Made by a program: the position numbers and the translations under genes. Shown here one piece after another: positions 53,020 to 63,924 of a stretch of 64,000 nt of DNA. The notes below the pieces were generated by a model that worked only from the letters and a program-made list of their open reading frames with translations, was not told where the DNA came from and ran no database searches. The stretch lies in NCBI RefSeq assembly GCF_002005565.1, contig NZ_BDJC01000003.1:173779-237778 (forward strand), read 5' to 3'. Numbering within the stretch: position 1 is the stretch's first letter; each line of letters opens with the position of its first letter. This DNA comes from Streptomyces sp. JHA26. Lineage in GTDB: Bacteria > Actinomycetota > Actinomycetes > Streptomycetales > Streptomycetaceae.

Positions 53020-53709
53020 CTACGCCGCGTCGCGGGCGGCCTCGGCCACCTCGGTCGCCACGCGCACGAGCGCCGCGGTGGCGGCCGAGCGGGAATCCTG
53101 GGGCCATGCGAGGGCGAGGACGGCCCGCGGCGCGTCGGACACCGGACGGTAGGCGACGCCCGGGCGCGGATAGCGCACGGCGACCGAGGCGGGCGGCAGG
53201 GTGACGGTCTCCCCGAGCGAGACGGCCGTGAGCACCTGGGCCAGGTCGCCCCGGCCGCGCCGGGCCTCGTCGATGCGCCGTTCCATGGTGGCGGTGCTCC
53301 AGCCCAGGTCGGCCAGCTCCACCCGGTCGCGTGCCGCGAGCGGGTGGTCCGAGGCGAGGACGGCGACGCGCGGCTCGACGGCCAGCGTCTCGCTGTCGAG
53401 GCCGGTGCCGTCGAACGGCGCGTGCACCAGGGCGACGTCCGCCTCGCCGCCGCGCAGCAGCTTCGGCTGTTCCTGCCGGCCGCACAGCCGCACGGCGACC
53501 GGTACGGACCCGGGCTCCGACGCGTAGCGCGCCAGGATCGGCTCCAGCAGCCCCGCGTCCCCGTCGGCCTTCACGGCCAGCACCGGCTTCGGCCCCGCCG
53601 CCGCGCGCCGGGCCCTGCGCCCGGCGGCCTCCAGGGCGTCCAGTGCGACGCGGGCCTCGGTGAGCAGGACGTCCCCCGCCGGGGTCGGGGCCACGTGGTG
53701 CGTGGTCCG
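53020..53709 (-). pseudogene. LysR-family regulator lacking its DNA-binding domain
   Basis: The frame encodes the linker and substrate-binding domain of a LysR regulator: RTTHHVAPTPAG, then DALEAAGRRARRAA, then KPVLAVKADGDAGLLEPIL and DVALVHAPFDG. The first 55-60 residues with the helix-turn-helix are missing. In-frame sequence upstream of 53709 is arginine/proline-rich and unrelated. Probably a 5' deletion when the boundary with the RNA-ligase-like gene formed. Confidence 0.7.
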
Positions 53710-53872
53710 CCCCCCGGCCGGCCGGTCGCCCGGCGGCAGGCGACGGACAGGCCGGGGACCCGGGAGCGGCCGGTCCGTGGTTATCGGCCTGATAGTGATC
53801 GGTGCGGCCGTCCTGCCGTCGCCGCCCCCGGCAAGCTCGTCCTCACCCGTCGGCCGCCGGTAGGCTGCGTCG

Positions 53873-54406
53873 GTGCGCACGGTCGAGCTTCTGTTGGACG
53901 AGGCGGCGGAGCTGGCGGTCCGGGAGGCCTGGCGGCGGCTCGCGGACGCGGGGCTGCCCAGTCAGGCGCGTCACCGCTCACCGACCAACAGGCCGCACCT
54001 CACCCTGGCCGCCTGCCCGGAGCTGACCGCTCCGATCCGCTGGGAGCTCGCCGAGGTGGCCGCCGCCCTGCCGCTGCCGGTGCGGTTCACCGGCCTGGTC
54101 CGCTTCGAACGGCCCACCTCGGTGCTGGCCTGGGCGCTGGACCTCGACGCCGCGCTGGCCGGCCTGCACCGCCGGGTGTGGGAGGCGGTGGCCTCGGACA
54201 GCCCGCCCCAGGCCCTCAGCCCGTTCCACGAACCCGGGCGCTGGAGCCCGCACGTCACCCTCGGCCGTACCCGGCGGGCCGGCGCCTTCGCCGGGCGGAA
54301 CGTTCCCGGGCTGCTGCCGGCGCCGCCGGTGTCGGTCCGGCTCGTCACCCTGCGCAGCTTCGACACCGAGACCGGCGCTCTCGAGGTGCTGGAGCCCCGT
54401 CCCTGA
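53873..54406 (+). CDS. 2'-5' RNA ligase / cyclic phosphodiesterase superfamily protein
   Basis: A 177-residue two-lobed 2H phosphoesterase. The two catalytic HxT motifs are visible as RPHLTLA (H about 42) and SPHVTLG (about 124). Such proteins cleave or form 2',5' or 2',3'-cyclic phosphodiesters in RNA or small nucleotides. The N-terminal VELLLDEAAELAVREAWRRL is the usual first strand-helix. GTG start at 53873. Its substrate in Streptomyces is not known. Confidence 0.85.
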   Translation: MRTVELLLDEAAELAVREAWRRLADAGLPSQARHRSPTNRPHLTLAACPELTAPIRWELAEVAAALPLPVRFTGLVRFERPTSVLAWALDLDAALAGLHRRVWEAVASDSPPQALSPFHEPGRWSPHVTLGRTRRAGAFAGRNVPGLLPAPPVSVRLVTLRSFDTETGALEVLEPRP

Positions 54407-54614
54407 GCCGCACCTGACGCCGACGGGCACGGTGGCACCGTCCGCCACGTCCTGCCACGACCGCGTTCCGCGATCGGGCGTCCTGCCCGGAGGCGGCCCC
54501 GGGACGGAGACCCGGACGCACCCCCGCCGGCCGGCGTCACCCGGCACGCGGGCCCGGCCGTCCGGGAAGCCGCCCTCACCCCGGGCCGGCACCCCGATCG
54601 CCCCGCGGGCGCCC

Positions 54615-55499
54615 TCACCGCTCCAGCAGCATCCGCTGGAGTTCCCGCGCGGCCCTCGGCGGAGCCACGTCGCTGCGGTGGGCCAGGGCGATGGTGCGGT
54701 GCAGGCCCGGGCGGGCCAGCGGCGTCACCCGCAGTCCGCGCCCCGACCGCGCCGCCACCATCCGGGGGACGACCGCCATGCCCAGCCCCGCCCGCACGAA
54801 CCCCAGCACCGCGTCCATCTCCCCGCCCTCCACCGCGAAGTCCGGCTCGAACCCCGCGGAGCGGCACGCGGCCACCGTCAGTTCCCGCAGGTCGTAGCCG
54901 TGCCGGAACATCACCAGCCGCTCGCCCTCCAGATCGGCGATCCGCACGGCCCGTCGCCCCCCGCCCGGGCGGGGCGCCTCCGGCGACGACACCACCACGA
55001 GGTCCTCCCGCAGCAGCTCCACCGTGGTCAGCGCCGGCGACGCGGTGGGCAGCGGCAGGACCACCAGCGCCAGGTCGAGCGCGCCGCGGGCCAGCTCCCG
55101 CACCAGGTCGTGGGAGCCGCCCTCCTCGATCAGCAGCCGGACACCGGGGTAGCGGTCGTGGAACGCGCGCAGCACGTCGGGGAGCAGTCCCGTGCACAGG
55201 CTCGGCGTGGCGCCCAGCCTGACCCGTCCGCTGCGCAGCTGCACCAGCTCCAGCACCTCGTGCCGCGCGGTGTCCGCGTCGGCCAGGATGCGCCGGGCCA
55301 GCGGCAGCAGCGCCTCGCCGGCGTCCGTCAGCGTGATGTTGCCCCGCGCCCGCAGGAACAGGTCCGCGCCCAGTTCCCGCTCCAGCGCCTTGATCTGCTG
55401 CGACAGCGACGGCTGCGCCACGTGCACGCTCTCGGCGGCCCGGGTGAAGTGGCGGGTCTCGGCGACCGCCACGAAGTACTGGAGCTGCTGGAACTGCAT
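54615..55499 (-). CDS. LysR-family regulator divergent from the succinate dehydrogenase operon
   Basis: A 294-residue LysR protein. The HTH is LQYFVAVAETRHFTRAAESV with VAQPSLSQQIKALERELG, and the effector-binding domain of two lobes starts at RVRLGATPSLCTG. It is transcribed away from sdhC across a 94-base gap that contains a perfect inverted repeat with T-N11-A spacing, so control of the sdh operon and itself is likely. The same pair exists in S. coelicolor (from memory SCO0925/SCO0924). Effector unknown. Confidence 0.9.
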   Translation of the reverse strand: MQFQQLQYFVAVAETRHFTRAAESVHVAQPSLSQQIKALERELGADLFLRARGNITLTDAGEALLPLARRILADADTARHEVLELVQLRSGRVRLGATPSLCTGLLPDVLRAFHDRYPGVRLLIEEGGSHDLVRELARGALDLALVVLPLPTASPALTTVELLREDLVVVSSPEAPRPGGGRRAVRIADLEGERLVMFRHGYDLRELTVAACRSAGFEPDFAVEGGEMDAVLGFVRAGLGMAVVPRMVAARSGRGLRVTPLARPGLHRTIALAHRSDVAPPRAARELQRMLLER

Positions 55500-55518
55500 G
55501 CCGCAAGCCTACGCCGCG

Positions 55519-55533
55519 ATAGGCACACCCTAT
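55519..55533. promoter_or_regulatory. LysR-type operator in the LysR-sdhC intergenic region
   Basis: ATAGG and CCTAT flank CACAC (55519-55533), giving the T-N11-A pattern (T55520, A55532) expected of LysR boxes. It lies 20 bases upstream of the LysR start. Confidence 0.6.
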
Positions 55534-55554
55534 GGAAACGAGCCGGACCATGTC

Positions 55555-55593
55555 TTGGACCGATGGCCCCTCCTCCCCGTAGCGTCTTGTGCC
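55555..55593 (+). promoter_or_regulatory. Probable sdhC promoter, leaderless transcript
   Basis: TTGGAC (55555-55560) and TAGCGT (55580-55585) are separated by 19 bases; the ATG of sdhC follows 8 bases after the -10-like box with no SD sequence between. This geometry would start the mRNA at or next to the ATG. Confidence 0.5.
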
Positions 55594-56301
55594 ATGGCTC
55601 TGGCAACGCGGACGGACCGACGGCCGTCCATGGCGCGCACCGTGTGGGACTCGTCCGTCGGCAAGAAGACGGTGATGGCGATCAGTGGTCTCGTCATGCT
55701 GCTCTACCTGGTCGCCCACATGATCGGTAACCTGAAGATCTTCTTCGGGACGAGCGAGTTCAACCACTACGCCCACTGGCTGCGCACGGTCGGCGAGCCG
55801 TTCATGCACTACGAGTGGACCCTGTGGCTGATCCGCGTCGTGCTGGTCGTCGCCGTGGTCGCCCACGCCACGTCCGCGTACCAGCTCAGCCGCCGCGACA
55901 TCAGGGCGCGGCCCAGCAGGTACGTGCACAAGAAGCCGGGCTCGAGCTACGCGACGCGCACCATGCGCTGGGGCGGGATCATCCTCGGCCTGTTCATCGT
56001 CTGGCACATCCTGGACCTGACCACCGGCACCGTGCACTCCGGCGGCTTCGAGAGCGGCAAGCCCTACCAGAACGTCGTGGACACCTTCTCCACCTGGTAC
56101 GGCAACGTCGTCTACATCGTCGCGATGCTCGCCCTCGGCCTGCACATCCGGCACGGCTTCTGGTCCGCCGCCCAGACCCTCGGCGCCGGCAGCCGCACCC
56201 GCGACCGCGCCCTGAAGACCGTCGCGAACGTCCTCGCGCTGCTGCTCACGGCCGGCTTCGTCGCCGTCCCCGTGGGCGTCATGACCGGAGTGGTGAGCTG
56301 A
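55594..56301 (+). CDS. sdhC: Succinate dehydrogenase cytochrome b subunit
   Basis: A 235-residue membrane subunit of the B-type (cytochrome b558) class, with one polypeptide and five hydrophobic helices. Histidines placed for two hemes are seen in [26 protein letters not shown] and LFIVWHILD. It anchors the SdhAB heads and passes electrons to menaquinone. ATG at 55594 lacks an SD sequence; an internal ATG at 55630 is possible but less consistent with the leaderless promoter geometry. sdhA starts 1 base after its stop. Confidence 0.9.
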   Translation: MALATRTDRRPSMARTVWDSSVGKKTVMAISGLVMLLYLVAHMIGNLKIFFGTSEFNHYAHWLRTVGEPFMHYEWTLWLIRVVLVVAVVAHATSAYQLSRRDIRARPSRYVHKKPGSSYATRTMRWGGIILGLFIVWHILDLTTGTVHSGGFESGKPYQNVVDTFSTWYGNVVYIVAMLALGLHIRHGFWSAAQTLGAGSRTRDRALKTVANVLALLLTAGFVAVPVGVMTGVVS

Positions 56302-56302
56302 C

Positions 56303-58248
<1,946 letters not shown>

Positions 58249-58252
<4 letters not shown>

Positions 58253-58998
58253 AGCTCACCCTGCGCGTCTGGCGCCAGAAGAACGCCGACGCCGAAGGCG
58301 CCATGTCCACGTACGAGGTGGACGGGATCTCACCGGACATGTCGTTCCTGGAGATGCTCGACACCCTCAACGAGGAGCTCATCCTCAAGGGCGAGGAGCC
58401 GGTCGCCTTCGACCACGACTGCCGCGAGGGCATCTGCGGCGCCTGCTCGCTGGTCATCAACGGCGACGCCCACGGCCCCGAGCGCACCACCACCTGCCAG
58501 CTGCACATGCGGTCCTTCCAGGACGGCGACACCATCGACGTCGAGCCGTGGCGGGCCGCCGCCTTCCCGGTCGTGAAGGACCTGGTCGTCGACCGCTCGG
58601 CTTTCGACCGCATCATCCAGGCCGGCGGCTACATCACCGCGCCGACCGGTGCCGCGCCGGAGGCGCACGCCACGCCGGTGCCGAAGCCGGACGCCGACTT
58701 CGCCTTCGAGCACGCCGAGTGCATCGGCTGCGGCGCGTGTGTCGCCGCGTGCCCGAACGGTGCGGCGATGCTGTTCACGTCGGCGAAGATCAACCACCTG
58801 AACGTCCTGCCGCAGGGCGCGCCCGAGCGGGAGACGCGGGTGCTGGACATGGTGGCGCAGATGGACGAGGAGGGCTTCGGCGGCTGCACGCTCGCGGGCG
58901 AGTGCGCGACGGCCTGCCCGAAGGGCATTCCGCTGTTCTCCATCACCAGCATGAACAAGGAGTGGCTGCGCGCCACCCGCAAGGCGGCGAAGCGCTAG
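58249..58998 (+). CDS. sdhB: Succinate dehydrogenase iron-sulfur subunit
   Basis: A 249-residue electron-transfer subunit. The [2Fe-2S] ligands are [10 protein letters not shown] and a later TTTCQLH. The [4Fe-4S] ligands come from [12 protein letters not shown], and the third centre from [17 protein letters not shown] at 58249 overlaps the sdhA stop. Its own stop codon (TAG 58996-58998) lies within the first bases of a 179-bp inverted-repeat element, so the 3' end of its mRNA carries that structure. Confidence 0.95.
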
Positions 58999-59173
58999 GG
59001 CCTGTTGCGAAAGTGGCCTCTGCCGCGCGACGCCCGGCACGCACTCTCGCCGCACCGCCCGGAAGCCCGAGTACGCCCAGTACGAGGGCTTCCGGACGGC
59101 ACGCCGAGAGCACGCACCGGACGCCGCGCGGCCGCCCTTCGGGCGACGAGGCCACTTTCGCACCAGGCCCTAG
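58995..59173. repeat. 179-bp long inverted-repeat element over the sdhB stop
   Basis: The ends are inverse copies (26 bases with one mismatch: CTAGGGCCTG...AAGTGGCCTC and its inverse). After an unpaired stretch on the right side, inner arms pair through GAAGCCC / GGGCTTC to a tip GTAC-gccca-GTAC. Both tips end in CTAG. Nearly all arm mismatches are transitions. It could be a MITE-like repeat or an RNA structure ending the operon. Confidence 0.8.
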
Positions 59174-59575
59174 CCGCCCCCGGACGTTCGCCGACGGTGC
59201 GGACGGACGGGGCCGGGAGAGGTGCTCCTCCCGGCCCCGTCTCGCTTCCGGACCCCAGGCATTCAGCAATCCCGCATCGACGCGTACGGCGACCCCCTGC
59301 CGGTGCGCGAGGAGACGGCCGGACAGGTCGTCGGCCCCTGTCGGCTGCTGCCGCCGGAACGTGCCGCGATCGCACCGGGCTGCCACCCCGACCGCCGCGC
59401 ACTCGCCGGTGCGGCCCGGCAGGCGGTCACGTGAGCGCGGGCGGGGCGGGGCCGGCACGGACACCAGGGGAAAGCACCTTCGAAAAGTGTGTGCCTTTTG
59501 TGGCGTATGAGCAGTTTCCGGGCTGCTGATGCGGACAGTCGGAGTGCAGGCACTCCGGAAGGAGGGTGATGCCAG
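59174..59575. other. Gene-free region before the PRC-barrel gene, with a leader hairpin
   Basis: No gene supported in 400 bases. The right part is less GC-rich (about 59470-59515; TTCGAAAAGTGTGTGCC, TTTTGTGGCGTATGAG) and probably holds the promoter. A perfect 7-bp hairpin GGAGTGC-ag-GCACTCC (59541-59556) directly precedes the ribosome site GGAAGGAGGG. Confidence 0.55.
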
Positions 59576-60460
59576 ATGATCACCCGTGAAGAGATCGCCA
59601 ACGTCCTGGACCATCCGGTCTACGACGGGGACGGCAACAAGATCGGCGACGCCAAGCACGTCTTCTTGGACGACATGACGGGGCGCCCCGAGTGGGTGAG
59701 CGTCAAGACCGGCATGTTCGGCTCCAACGAGTCGTTCGTGCCCATCCGCGACGCCTCGCTGGTGGAGGACCACCTCGAGGTCCCGTACCGCAAGGACCAG
59801 GTCAAGGATGCGCCCAATGTCGACGTCGACGCGGGCGGTCACCTGTCGGAGTCCGAGGAGCACCGGCTCTACGACTACTACGGCATCAACTGGGACAGCG
59901 TGCTGTCCGAGGCCGAGCGCACCGACGACGACCGCGGGGCCGCGGGCCACGGCACAGCGGGCACGGCCGGTACGGCCGGTATGGCGGGTACGGCCGGTAT
60001 GGCGGGTACGGCGGGCACCACCGGGCGCGAGGACATGTCGGGCCGGCGGGGCACGCGAGGCGACGACGCCATGACCCGCTCGGAGGAGCGGATGCACGTC
60101 GGTGTCGAGCAGCACGAGGCCGGCCGGGCCAGGCTGCGCAAGTACGTGGTCACCGAGGAGGTCCAGCAGACCGTTCCGGTGCGCCACGAGGAAGTGCGCG
60201 TGGAGCGCGAGCCGATCACGGACGCCAACCGTGACGAGGCGCTCTCCGGCCCGGAGATCAGCGAGGCCGAGCACGAGGTCACGCTGCACGAGGAACGCCC
60301 CGTCGTGGAGACCGAGACGGTGCCGGTCGAGCGCGTCCGGATGACCACCGAGGAGCACGTCGAGGACGAGACCGTGCGCGGTCAGGTCCGCAAGGAGCGG
60401 ATCGAGGCCGAGACGGAGGGCACGACCGAGGACGACATCCGGCGGGGCCGCCGCGAGTGA
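59576..60460 (+). CDS. PRC-barrel and DUF2382 stress-associated protein
   Basis: A 294-residue soluble protein. An N-terminal PRC-barrel (about 5-90; VYDGDGNKIGDAKHVFLDD, then GRPEWVSVKTGMFG) is joined by a linker of AGTAGMAGTAG-type repeats to a C-terminal DUF2382 region of conserved charged strands (LRKYVVTEEVQQTVPVRHEE, then EREPI). This architecture is common in stress regulons of bacteria, but its biochemical role is unknown. ATG at 59576 after GGAAGGAGGG, with a small hairpin just before the ribosome site. Confidence 0.85.
   Translation: MITREEIANVLDHPVYDGDGNKIGDAKHVFLDDMTGRPEWVSVKTGMFGSNESFVPIRDASLVEDHLEVPYRKDQVKDAPNVDVDAGGHLSESEEHRLYDYYGINWDSVLSEAERTDDDRGAAGHGTAGTAGTAGMAGTAGMAGTAGTTGREDMSGRRGTRGDDAMTRSEERMHVGVEQHEAGRARLRKYVVTEEVQQTVPVRHEEVRVEREPITDANRDEALSGPEISEAEHEVTLHEERPVVETETVPVERVRMTTEEHVEDETVRGQVRKERIEAETEGTTEDDIRRGRRE
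59955..60023 (+). repeat. In-frame short tandem repeats (AGTAGM linker)
   Basis: Imperfect 9-18-base repeats (GGTACGGCC/GGTATGGCG) encode alternating AGT and AGM units in the PRC-barrel protein's linker. Confidence 0.75.
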
Positions 60461-60503
60461 CCGTCGGCCGCCGTCCGCGGGGCCGCACGCCGGTGAACCC
60501 GCT

Positions 60504-62849
60504 TCACCGGCGTGTCCCGCTGCCCACGACGTCCGCCAGGTAGGGCGCGGTGGCGCTGCCCGCCGCCCGCGCCACCTCGGCCGGCGGGCCCGCGGCGACG
60601 ACCCGGCCGCCCGCGTCGCCGCCGCCCGGCCCCATGTCGATCACCCAGTCGGCGCCCGCCACCACGGTCATGTCGTGTTCCACCACGATCACCGTGTGTC
60701 CGGCGTCGACCAGACCGTGCAGCTGCCGCATCAGCACCTCCACGTCGGCGGGGTGCAGGCCGGTCGTCGGCTCGTCCAGGAGGTACAGGGTGTGGCCGCG
60801 GCGCCCCCGCTGCAGCTCGCTCGCCAGCTTGATGCGCTGCGCCTCCCCGCCGGACAGTTCCGTCGCGGGCTGGCCGAGCCGCAGGTAGCCGAGGCCGACG
60901 TCGAGCAGCGCGGCCAGGCTGCGCGCCACGGCCGGCGTGTCCGCGAAGAACTCCGCCGCCGCCTCCACCGTCAGGTCCAGCACCTCGGCGATGTTCCGCC
61001 CCCGGTACCCCACTTCGAGCGTCTCGGGGTTGTAGCGCGCTCCGCCGCAGTCCGGGCACGGCGCGTAGGTGCTCGGCAGGAACAGCAGCTCGACGCTGAC
61101 GAACCCCTCGCCCTGACAGGTCTCGCAGCGCCCGCCCGCCACGTTGAAGGAGAACCGGCCGACGCCGTACCCCCGCTCGCGCGCCGCGTCGGTGGCCGCG
61201 AAGACCTTCCGCACGACGTCGAACAGGCCCGTGTACGTCGCCAGGTTGGACCGCGGGGTGCGGCCGATCGGCTTCTGGTCCACGGAGACCAGCCGCTCCA
61301 CGCCCGGCGTCTCCTGGGTGATCGCGCCGATGAGCGTCGACTTCCCGGACCCGGACACGCCGGTCACCGCCGTGAGGACGCCCAGGGGGAACCCGGCGCT
61401 CACCTCGCGCAGGTTGTGCCGGGTGACCGGGCCGACCGGCAGGGTGCCGCGAGGCTCGCGCACCTCGCGGACCGGGGCGGGGGAGCGGTCGAAGAGGTGG
61501 CGGGCCGTCGCCGACTCCCCGACCTCGGCCAGCCCGGCCACCGGGCCGCTGTAGAGCACCCGCCCGCCGTGCTCGCCGGCCCGCGGGCCGACGTCCACGA
61601 TCCAGTCGGCGCCGCGCATCACCTCGAGGTGGTGCTCCACCACGAACACCGAGTTGCCCGCCGACTTCAGCCGCTCCAGCACCGTCAGCAGGGCCTCGGT
61701 GTCCGCCGGGTGCAGGCCCGCGGACGGCTCGTCCAGGACGTACACGACGCCGAACAGCCCGGAGCGCAGCTGCGTCGCCAGCCGCAGCCGCTGCAGCTCG
61801 CCCGCCGAGAGCGTGGGGGCGGGGCGGTCGAGGCTGAGGTAGCCGAGGCCCAGCTCGACGACGGGCGCGATGCGGGAGGTCAGGTCGGCGGTGAGTACCC
61901 GGGCCGTCTCGTCGCCGGTCGGCAGCAGCGCGGCGAGTTCCGTGAGCGGCGACGCGGCCAGCTCGGCGATGCTGCGGCCGCCGACGGTCACCGCGAGGGC
62001 CTCCGGCCGCAGCCGGCCCCCGCCGCAGACCGGGCAGGGGGCACTGGTGAGGAACCGTTCGGCCTTCGCCCGCAGCGTCGCGCTCTTCGAGTCCGAGAAC
62101 GTCTTCATCACGTACCGGTGAGCGCTCGTGTACGTGCCCTGATAGGGCCGCTGGATACGGTCGGCGTCCCGGACGGGATGCACGGTGACCACCGGCTGCT
62201 CGTCCGTGAACAGGATCCACTCCCGCTGTGCGGCGGGCAGTTCGCGCCAGGGCCGGTCCACGTCGTACCCGAGGGCGTCGAGGACGTCCCGCAGGTTCTT
62301 GCCCTGCCAGGCGCCGGGCCACGCGGCGATCGCGCCGTCCCGGATCGACAGCGACGGATCGGGGACGAGCAGTTCCTCGGTCGTGCGGTGCACCCGGCCG
62401 AGTCCGTGGCACTCGGGGCACGCCCCGGCCGCCGTGTTGGGCGAGAAGGCGTCGGAGTCGAGCCGTGCGGCGCCCGGCGGGTAGTCACCGGCGCGCGAGA
62501 ACAGCATCCGCAGGGAGTTGGACAGGTTGGTGACCGTGCCGACCGACGAACGGGACGTCGGCGCAGCCCGGCGCTGCTGGAGCGACACGGCGGGCGGCAG
62601 CCCGGTGATCTCGCCGACCTTCGGCGCGCCGACCTGCTGGATCAGCCGGCGGGCGTAGGGCGCCACCGACTCGAAGTAGCGCCGCTGCGCCTCCGCGTAG
62701 ACGGTGCCGAAGGCGAGCGACGACTTGCCGGAGCCGGACACGCCGGTGAACACGGCCACCACGTCCCGCGGGACGTCGACGTCCACGCCCTTGAGGTTGT
62801 GCTCACGGGCGCCGCGGACGCGCACGTACGGGTCGTGGGGGCTGTGCAT
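60504..62849 (-). CDS. UvrA-like tandem ABC ATPase, short form
   Basis: A 781-residue soluble UvrA homologue with two ABC modules. Walker A sites are GVSGSGKSSLAFG and GVSGSGKSTLIG; signature motifs LSAGELQRLRLA and LSGGEAQRIKLA. Zinc modules include CPECHGLG, CPVCGGG, CETCQGEG and CPDCGG. It is about 150-170 residues shorter than repair UvrA, as in class II UvrA proteins tied to drug resistance or self-protection (DrrC-type). ATG at 62849 has ACGGAG upstream; GTG at 62879 would add 10 residues. Repair versus drug-resistance role is undecided. Confidence 0.85.
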   Translation of the reverse strand: MHSPHDPYVRVRGAREHNLKGVDVDVPRDVVAVFTGVSGSGKSSLAFGTVYAEAQRRYFESVAPYARRLIQQVGAPKVGEITGLPPAVSLQQRRAAPTSRSSVGTVTNLSNSLRMLFSRAGDYPPGAARLDSDAFSPNTAAGACPECHGLGRVHRTTEELLVPDPSLSIRDGAIAAWPGAWQGKNLRDVLDALGYDVDRPWRELPAAQREWILFTDEQPVVTVHPVRDADRIQRPYQGTYTSAHRYVMKTFSDSKSATLRAKAERFLTSAPCPVCGGGRLRPEALAVTVGGRSIAELAASPLTELAALLPTGDETARVLTADLTSRIAPVVELGLGYLSLDRPAPTLSAGELQRLRLATQLRSGLFGVVYVLDEPSAGLHPADTEALLTVLERLKSAGNSVFVVEHHLEVMRGADWIVDVGPRAGEHGGRVLYSGPVAGLAEVGESATARHLFDRSPAPVREVREPRGTLPVGPVTRHNLREVSAGFPLGVLTAVTGVSGSGKSTLIGAITQETPGVERLVSVDQKPIGRTPRSNLATYTGLFDVVRKVFAATDAARERGYGVGRFSFNVAGGRCETCQGEGFVSVELLFLPSTYAPCPDCGGARYNPETLEVGYRGRNIAEVLDLTVEAAAEFFADTPAVARSLAALLDVGLGYLRLGQPATELSGGEAQRIKLASELQRGRRGHTLYLLDEPTTGLHPADVEVLMRQLHGLVDAGHTVIVVEHDMTVVAGADWVIDMGPGGGDAGGRVVAAGPPAEVARAAGSATAPYLADVVGSGTRR

Positions 62850-62904
62850 CGCGGGGAACTCCGTACGGTCTTCGGCCACGGCCGGTGGGACAAACCCCGC
62901 GATT

Positions 62905-63924
62905 CTACGCCGGGGCGGCTCCGGCCCCCGTGCCGGTGACGCGGGCGAGCCGCCGGTAGGAGTCCAGCAGGGCCTCGCGGTCGTAGGTGCTGGTGGTCAC
63001 CAGCACCTCCTGGGCGCCCGTCTCCTTCAGGAGCGACTCCAGTGCGCCGGCCACCTGCTCCTCGGTGCCCGCGATGTGGCCGGCCAAACCGGACTCGTAC
63101 AGCTCGCGCTCCTTGGCGGTCATCGACCGCGCCTCGACGTCCTCGGCCGGCGGCAGCGGCGGGAAGGCGCCGCGGGTGCGGGCGTGGGCCATGGACCAGG
63201 CCTCCGGGAGCAGCAGGCGCCGGGCGGCCTCGGGGGTGCCGGCCACGGCGACGGTGCCCGAGACGACGACGTACGGCTCCCGGCTCCACGCGGAGGGGCG
63301 GAAGGCGGCGCGGTAGCGGTCGACGCCGCGCAGCATCCGGTCGCGGTCGCGCAGGTCGCCGATGACCATCGGCAGGCCCGCGCGGGCGGCGACGGCCGCG
63401 CCCTCGCCCATGGCCAGCACGAACGGCGGCACGGTCAGCCCCTCCGAGGGGCGGGCGTGCACGCCCGTGGGGGAGGCGCCCCGGAACCAGCCGAGCAGCT
63501 CCGCCAGTTGCGCGTCGAAGTCCTCGGCGTCGTCCTTGTCGCGGCCCAGCGCCTTGCGCACGCCGTCGGTGAACCCCACCGACCGGCCCAGGCCCATGTC
63601 GATCCGGCCCGGGAAGAGCGACTCCAGCACGCCGAACTGCTCGGCGACGACCAGGGGCCGGTGGTTGGGCAGCATCACGCCGCCGGTGCCGACCCGGATG
63701 CGGTGCGTGGCGCCGGCGACGGCGGCGGCCAGCACGGTCGGCGCGGAGCCGGCCACCCCGGGCACGCCGTGGTGCTCCGCCACCCAGAACCGGTGGTAGC
63801 CGAGGCGCTCCGCCTCCCGCGCCAGGGCCAGGGTGTCGCGCAGCGCCTCCGCGCCGGTGCGGCCCTCGCGGATGCGGGAGCGGTCGAGGACGGAGAAGCG
63901 GGTCGTCGCGATCACTGAGCTCAC
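62905..63924 (-). CDS. LLM-class flavin-dependent oxidoreductase (luciferase-like)
   Basis: A 339-residue flavin monooxygenase-like protein of the bacterial luciferase superfamily. The N-terminal strand FSVLDRS is followed by ALREAERLGYHRFWVAEHHG, IRVGTGGVMLPNHRPLVVAEQFG and GRIDMGLGRSVG, all characteristic of group 1 (MsnO8-type) LLM proteins. They use FMN, supplied by a partner reductase, or F420. The substrate is unknown. GTG start at 63924; no SD is strong. It lies upstream of the UvrA-like gene on the same strand with a 55-base gap, so the two may be one unit. Confidence 0.85.
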   Translation of the reverse strand: MSSVIATTRFSVLDRSRIREGRTGAEALRDTLALAREAERLGYHRFWVAEHHGVPGVAGSAPTVLAAAVAGATHRIRVGTGGVMLPNHRPLVVAEQFGVLESLFPGRIDMGLGRSVGFTDGVRKALGRDKDDAEDFDAQLAELLGWFRGASPTGVHARPSEGLTVPPFVLAMGEGAAVAARAGLPMVIGDLRDRDRMLRGVDRYRAAFRPSAWSREPYVVVSGTVAVAGTPEAARRLLLPEAWSMAHARTRGAFPPLPPAEDVEARSMTAKERELYESGLAGHIAGTEEQVAGALESLLKETGAQEVLVTTSTYDREALLDSYRRLARVTGTGAGAAPA

